Below the pieces are notes generated by a model. It searched no databases. It saw only the letters and a program-made list of their open reading frames with translations, and was not told the origin of the DNA. Below, piece by piece: positions 58,040-64,000 of a stretch of DNA of 64,000 nt. The stretch's first letter is position 1, and every line of letters starts with the position of its first letter. The stretch is from assembly GCA_949130485.1 (NCBI GenBank), contig OX422183.1, positions 24,313,816-24,377,815 on the forward strand. Direction: 5' to 3'. Both the position numbers and the translations under genes were made by a program. This DNA is from Agelas oroides. Lineage: Eukaryota > Porifera > Demospongiae > Agelasida > Agelasidae.

Positions 58040-59570
58040 ATTGGAACAGTTAATGGCATGCCATACTATAAGTGGTCCCTTCCAAACGCCACCTCCCCGG
58101 ACTATCCATAGCAGTCCATCCTGGACCATCCATGGCACTTATGGAACTGCAAACAGTCCCCCCTCGCCATAATTGATCCGCCCTCTACTTCACTATTCCA
58201 GGTCACAAACGTACCCTACAGAATCAACTATAGAGTGAGAGAGCTTACTGAAGTAACTTAAGTCTCCATGTCCCGAGCCATTGCAGAGGCCCTACGATAA
58301 TAATTCCCAAATTAATAGATTCCACACAGTTTCTTGATCGAATACTGCGCTTGTTGTTCTTCATGTAGTTAGCTGGATACCTCTTCTCAGTGAAATAATA
58401 AAAATATGCCTTCCCCAACATGTGACTTCGTCATCCTCCTTTAGTAGCTCGGAGATATTCCAGACTCTACTATTTGCCGGGGAGGGGGAGGGGGGGGGGT
58501 TACTGGGTGAGTAGCTAAAGGGCCTCGAGTCCATAACTTCGAATACACTGAGTGGTCATAGTTTTAGCTCGCCTTGAATACCCAGCCTAAGGCTGATTGG
58601 TCAGTTTCATCCTTCCTGGTAAACTTATCAACGTTGACAAGCTCGCTGAACACCATGTCAGGGGTGGGACCATTTGTGGCAAGGGGGGACTAGGTATGGC
58701 TGCAATATTTGGTCCAGGCAGACCAATTATTCTGCTATGGACAGTCTGGGGGATCACTTTTGAGGGTGGAGCATCCACGACATGACAGGCAGACGTATTT
58801 GGAGAAGTCATTGATAAGGAGAATTTTTACAAGATTGTTTTGAATTTCATTTGCAATTCTGGTCAACTTCAAAACTTGTTATGCACAGGGCAGGCAAAAG
58901 TTACTTTTACCACGTTTTATAACCACGCATTTTACTACTCACCTCTAAACTGTTGCATAATTCCAGATGGAGCACACCACTTGGAAACACCTCCAGAAAA
59001 CGCTTTAACCTGTTGCAGACAAAAAAGAAAAACTAAGTACTCAAAATATAGACAGTGTAGCACCGTTCTACCATAGTTTTATTCTACTCACAAAAGGCAT
59101 CTGGATTTGTGCAGCACAATCAGACACCTACCTTAGAAAGCAGCATCGGAACATGCCCCAGAAAATCCCGTCACAGAGCATGCATAGTGGCAAATCTAGG
59201 CAAATAAACACTGCAAATAACGAAAAGGGTGCCTAATAGTATCGACCATCTGAAAAAGGGCCGCCAACAGCACCCTGCATTCACCTAAGAAGGTCGCAAA
59301 CTCGACACTCGATTTCAGCCGCCATCGCGCTCCTGCCACGTGCTCGTACTTTTCCCCAGCCGCTGTTAATTAAAACCTTCCATATAAGGAAATTATTGCG
59401 ACGTAGCGTAACCACTGAGTTATTGTAAGTTAATATAACTCCACCCATTGAGCCCCACCCCCAATTTGTTTAGTAATTTGAATATTTATAGCACTGTGAA
59501 TGCCCATAGCACTATGTGCCAACCAAAAGCTGGGCTCCTCGAAGCAAACCTTAGGCGGGGAGTGGTCCCG
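58040..59570. other. Unassigned region
   Basis: A G-rich tract lies near 58480. Frames on both strands between 58587 and 59076 are free of stops for 60-80 codons but carry no recognisable motif. No paired inverted repeat was seen. Confidence 0.35.
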
Positions 59571-59797
59571 CCCTTTCTGTAGTAGGCCACGGGTCGGGAG
59601 TTCAAAGGGACCGAAACCTGTGGTCATGCGAGGACCGGAAAGGGTACTCCCCTGAAGACCAGTATATTTTTGAGCATATCTCCCAAAAACAGTAACTAAC
59701 CGCCCCATCCATTTGAGCCATAAATGCCCCACCCATTGTAAGCCATAAATGCCCCACCCATTTTAAGCCATAAATGCCCCATCCCCATCCCCATCTT

Positions 59798-60361
59798 TTA
59801 TGTTTTCACTTCACACTTTATATAGGTGTGAAATTTTGAGCATCGATGTGCCAGCGGTGTTGGTGCTCCCCCACTCGACACACATCTTTTGGAGTACATG
59901 GAAAAAACCAGTTTACAAATTTGTCTTGGTTGTTGGGCCAACTTTAAGATCAATAGGGCTTTATCAGTTGCATTTAACCACAGGAACTGGCTTCCCTCTA
60001 TCTTGCACATGGCATCAATGGGGTCCTTTCTTTCATCTTTTAAGGCATGGCAGTGTAGTAAAAAGTGTTCTTCATTTTCTATATCAGCAGAGCATATCTT
60101 ACACAGCCTTTGTTGGAGAAGTCGTGCAGCACACCTGAAACGGCCTGTTTCTACTTCCAACGGTAGGCATCCCATTCTCAGTGCAGCCATTACTCTTCTC
60201 CAGTCTGCCGGGATAGGGCCTGTCACATATGGTTCAGCAGTGGGGAGGGGTTTGATTTCTCTATAGAGTCTGAGCCTGCCTGTCGTTTCAGAGCCTCTGG
60301 GGAAAGTCCAGATGGACCTCTTCCATTCTTGTAACTCTCTGTCAGTCGAGGCATCCCACAC
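59798..60361 (-). pseudogene. LINE ORF2 C-terminal fragment with CCHC-like knuckle
   Basis: Reads RMGCLPLEVETGRF, then CAARLLQQRLCKICSADI, ENEEHFLLHCHALKDERK. The RxGxLPLExExGR...C-x2-C...E-x-H-x4-C arrangement is the usual C-terminal region of many CR1/L2-type retrotransposon proteins. Its 3' untranslated part (59578-59797) shares a block with 55112-55330. The reading frame has no upstream RT, so the copy is truncated, and an hAT-like end begins 50 bp upstream. Confidence 0.7.
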
Positions 60362-60410
60362 AGAATACAGCTAGGCCCCTGCATTTTTGCTTATGGCATG
60401 ACTACTTACG

Positions 60411-62010
60411 CAGGGGCGGATCCAGGATTTTCAAAAGGGGGTGGGGGAGGGTGGGCCTCTGGAAACACTATTTTTGAGACTGGATCCTCGTCAAAATGGC
60501 ACTCGAACGTCGACGACTCCTCAAAGCACGCTTGAAACTGTACTCGTATATATCTACCAAACGTCAACGAGATATTCGGTCCCACCGCGCGAAGCGCGTT
60601 AACTTCAAGTAATGGTTTGGAAAAGCTGTTCCTGGGTTTGGACACTCGTAAAGCACCGAAGAATGGCACCGAGTCGAACTTAAACGAGTAGCTAAAATCC
60701 AAAGCTGGTGTTCGACCGCGTATGTCGACGGAATTTTCGGTCATCATTTCAAAGAGCCGCATGATACTTGCAAGGACGAGAAAGCTGCGAAAGCGAGCAA
60801 AAGTTTTTCTAGCTGTTGTTTGTATTCAGTGCTGACATGCATTGCAAATTTTATTGTATTTTTGTAATTCTATTTTCATTTACAATTTTGTATTTCTACA
60901 CTCATACCTAGATACCTAGATACCTTAGCACGTCAGTAGGAATAGCCCCTCCACCATGCATGTATGATAGTGGTTTAACGTCAAGTACCTAACTGTGGCG
61001 CCTATTTGCCCATCTTAGACTACCAGTAGTATACTCAGCTAGTTATCGACATCGTGTGCACAAAAATGAAATACAGGAAATTCTGAGTAGGCCCACTCGA
61101 TCCTCACGGTCTCTTCGCTTCTACACCTCGATCCTCGGTCTCTCTATATACTATGGTGAGCGCACCCCATTGCATGGGGTTATCTCACCAGTGGTATGTA
61201 GGCAGTTTAATATCAGAGGGGGGCCCCATCTTACTGGTAAAATAGGCCCCCCTGGGCCCCATCTTATGGGTAGGATGGGACCCGGGGGCCCCGATTAGGG
61301 GGGGGGGGTACCGTGACACTGGTACAGTATCAGACCTACCAAGTCTCACGCCTCTTCCAACGCGTGCCAATGCCTGCGCCAAACCACACTCTTTTGTATG
61401 TGCTTCGTACAAGGAACCCGGTGCAAAGCTAGAACTGAGCACGATGAAAGGTGCTACTTTTGTAATATCAGTCGCTGCATGCAACACTACGAGGCCCCAA
61501 TATACATGACGTAGCTCTCTGCATTTTATTCATGATTCGTCCCCAGACCAAATCTTTCGCGCGGGACTTGCGGGCTCGTCAGGCAGCAATATATGAAGGC
61601 AGAGCGGCCCGCTTTTTTTTTGACCCTTAGCCTAGGTAGTATTAGCTTTTTTTGACCCTTAGCCTAGGTAGTATTCGTGGTGTAGGCCTACATTTCGCGC
61701 TACTAGCTTGGTTCTTCCAGGGCAGTGGACAAAAGCAACAGCAATCATGCAGAGATGTTCCACCTTCCTGATCCTCTGATATTACTGGATCTCATACAGT
61801 TTGCGAATTTTGTGAGCAGGATGCAACGAGAGGGCTTCCTGACCACTGGAAAATTAGAAAATTTTCGCGCTTCGCACGGATATTTATTAACTAAAGAATG
61901 TAGATTGTGTACAGTGAAAGTAGTCTCTGATTGCCTCAGAAGCATGCTCAAAAGGTCTAAACTTTAAAACTTTTTCGGGGGGAGCATGCTCCCAGACCCT
62001 CCTACAATGC
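60411..62010. mobile_element. Possible hAT-like element, one end seen
   Basis: CAGGGGCGGATCCAGGATTT at 60411 is the kind of terminal inverted repeat carried by many hAT transposons. A TCGGGGGGAGCATGCTCCCA word near 61975 resembles the inner part of the opposite end, but the closing complement is not found in the window. The minus frame 60406-60762 begins in this end and is not convincing. Boundaries are uncertain. Confidence 0.35.
61613..61676. repeat. Direct tandem duplication, ~32 bp
   Basis: TTTTTTTGACCCTTAGCCTA followed by GGTAGTATT occurs twice in a row. Confidence 0.9.
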
Positions 62011-62269
62011 AGTTTGCTACACGCACAGCCAACCACATACTACATCCCCCCTTTCCTTCTTCAATCTCTGGATCAGCCCATGGCAACCACTCACGCAGTC
62101 TCACTCCTGAAGCTCTCCCCGCCTTGGCAGCTACGCAGTATATGCGTGCACCCAGCTTTATGTGGCTACGTCATAATTTGTAATGTGCGCATTGTGCGCC
62201 GCAGAACGACATACAGTTGGACGTGGCTTGTTGGTGTTTCAGCAACTCCCTTATAGGGATGATCATTCC

Positions 62270-62319
62270 TAGCCTCGTGCCCAGACTTTTTTTCTGCAAA
62301 TAGTCTGGAAACGAGACTA
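62270..62319. mobile_element. Minimal TAGCCTCG MITE, 50 bp, with 9-bp duplication
   Basis: TAGCCTCGTGCCCAGACTTT ... TAGTCTGGAAACGAGACTA is a complete tiny hairpin. GATCATTCC is present on both sides (62261-62269 and 62320-62328), so even a 50-bp copy transposed. Confidence 0.85.
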
Positions 62320-62334
62320 GATCATTCCACGTCA

Positions 62335-62934
62335 AACCAACACAAAACAGAATCATGGATTTGGATGAAACTTGGTTCTTACAATTGTGTCTGTTTAGAT
62401 ATTAACCCACAGTGAGTTTCAGCATTCTATGTTGCATGGTTTCGGAGTTAGAGTCAGAGAAAAAAGGCAAATTTTAGCTTATTTGTTATCAAATCAACCA
62501 TAACTTTGAGCAAGCTTAACGTTATGACCTACAATTTGTACCACTTGTAGCTCATAAATTTTGATGTAATTAACAAGTAAATCCCATAAAGTTCAGGTCA
62601 AAGGTATAATTATTAGCACACTTTGACCTTTGCTATCTCAAAACAAATATTTCAACTCTAATCAATTTTTCCCAAATGTTTGGGTTCTTCTCTCCATGTG
62701 TTGTACAAATGGTTTTGGAACTGCCAAGGGATTTGGAGATACGTGACAAAATGTAATGGCAGTTAGGGGAGATGTACTGTAAAGCAATCCTATACTTACG
62801 TAGCTGATGGTGGTTCATTTTGGTGATGGACACCTTTAATTGTAAACATGACATAACAAAATATCCATTCCATGGTAGATATGCAATGTAATAATTACGG
62901 TACCATGGTTACGTATTACTTACAAGGTACCGAA
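62335..62934. other. Unassigned region
   Basis: AT-rich, no gene-like frame. The minus frame 62633-62854 has no motif. Confidence 0.35.
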
Positions 62935-63110
62935 CACAGTTGCCACTCAACAAGTCAGAGGGCTGGTGCAGAAACTTTCAACAATTGAATTTGATAATGT
63001 TCACAAGCAGGGCTGCCACTCTGACGATGTGCAACATGGAACTAACCTGTCTTACAAGATCCACTTAAGTTTACATAGCTTCACCACTCTGCTAAATGCA
63101 GAATTCTCAT
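62935..63110. repeat. Diverged, deleted copy of the transporter 5' flank
   Basis: CAACAAGTCAGAGGGCTGG, CAGAAACTTTCAACAATTG, AGCAGGGCTGCCA and CTGACGATGTGCAACATGGA then ACTAACCTGTCTT correspond in order to 48146-48350. The copy lacks about 80 bp of the middle. No copy of transporter exon 1 is visible next to it. Confidence 0.6.
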
Positions 63111-64000
63111 CTGGCCCCAAGAGGTTTAAGTAACTAAGTTTCTAGCTTGCATGTGAGCATCTTCGGGTACAGTGGCACTTGACCATATTAGCTGAAAGCA
63201 AGCTATGACTGGAAACTTGTCCCTCAGTTAGCAACTTGTGCAACACCATTGCTCTCCTCAAAGCCTCTTCACCCTCAGTTTTCTTCCATTCTCTTTTGGG
63301 TTAATTTGAAGTCACACAGTTCATAAGCCTATGGCACTTATGACGATTCCAACCCATCATTATGCTGTTTGGGGTACAGTGTATGTGTGCCACACAAATA
63401 AACTTGCATAAACTTGAGGCTTAGGCATTTACCCAGCTTTTGTGTTCTGCTTTTTTCTCTTAGGAAAACGGCAAACAACATAATGGTGGCTACATAACTA
63501 CATGCCGCGAATTAGGCTTGCAGATTCATTCAAGTCCAGTCAGGCTTGAATGAACTATAGCCTTATTTTCCAAGTCCTACTAAGTTTGCAGTAAGTATGC
63601 GGCAAGTGAGGCCATAGCGCCGACATGAGAACCAGGGAATGAGGCTACACCTTGTCAAAGTAACCTATAAAATGAGGAAATCTCTCCAACTGGAGTGTCA
63701 GAAGGTAAAGGTTTAGCTTACGAGCTAAGAATCACGCTAGGAGCGTTAATACTGAATCTATTTTGTTCTTCACAAGAATCCACAGCTAGCTATATAATTT
63801 TCTTGCTTTGAAATTATGTTGCACAATACAAACTACCTGATGTCTTGTCTCATTGGCGTTTTGTTCTGCTTCATAATTTCTTGGTCCAACCATAGATAAT
63901 TTATGGTCCAAGGATCCAGTTGCATCTTTTTTCTGCGTGCGCAATGCGCATATTACAATTATGACGTCACCACATCAAGGATCTCGTTTGCGTGCGTTAT
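63111..64000. other. Window end, nothing recognised
   Basis: Unique-looking sequence. A partial GGGAATGAGGCTACAC word at about 63632 looks like a single TAGCCTCG end. No gene supported. Confidence 0.4.

Noticed and set aside
60406-60762. 118-codon minus-strand frame
   Set aside because: Ends in the terminal repeat of an hAT-like element (PPPPPFENPGSAPA is the translated terminus), a typical artefact.

Overview
The window is animal nuclear DNA. Genes are split by many GT-AG introns, and intergenic and intronic sequence is packed with inverted-repeat transposons. The two best-supported genes have clear animal relatives: NOMO (BOS complex subunit, plus strand) and a multipass amino-acid-transporter-like protein (minus strand). 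A small fibrinogen-domain gene and a fragment of the 'short-chain collagen C4' C-terminal domain point to an early-branching marine invertebrate. A sponge is my best guess, but it is inferred from domain content only and the species is not identified.

Layout. (1) 1-37,356: the 3' part of a NOMO gene, 34 exons joined by me from splice sites and phase, all in frame and colinear with vertebrate NOMO. The signal peptide and first domain(s) lie upstream of the window. Its introns carry a secreted fibrinogen-related gene on the opposite strand (6,762-8,141), a degenerate zinc-finger transposase fragment (143-560), a 4.3 kb foldback-like element (18,723-23,063) and at least ten families of palindromic MITEs. 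(2) 37,357-41,268: convergent intergenic region with two tandem foldback-like elements whose ends are arrays of a 15-bp word. (3) 41,269-48,142: a three-exon AAAP/TMEM104-like transporter on the minus strand. Its 4 kb first intron holds large hairpins, a minisatellite and the collagen-C4 domain fragment. (4) 48,533-53,848: a dead CR1/L2-like LINE on the minus strand, interrupted by at least two nested insertions that can be ordered in time. (5) 53,850-64,000: a gene-poor stretch of duplications, minisatellites, a second LINE 3' end, a degenerate CXC-type cysteine-rich fragment, a one-ended hAT-like terminus and a diverged copy of the transporter's 5' flank.

The most informative material is the mobile DNA. 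One MITE family with TIR TAGCCTCGTTCCCAGGC shows 9-bp target duplications in several copies, which suggests a Mutator-like mobiliser. A second group starts TACCGTA and has G/C homopolymers just inside its ends. It includes a composite whose inner palindromic MITE sits at the same site in two copies of opposite orientation, so the composite has moved as a unit. Two unrelated foldback-like types have ends built of short-word tandem arrays. Because most of these lie in introns, NOMO and transporter pre-mRNAs should carry many 200-700 nt hairpins.

Limits: all homology calls are from reading translated sequence, with no database search. TSDs, TIR lengths and identities are by eye. No tRNA, rRNA or CRISPR array was seen.
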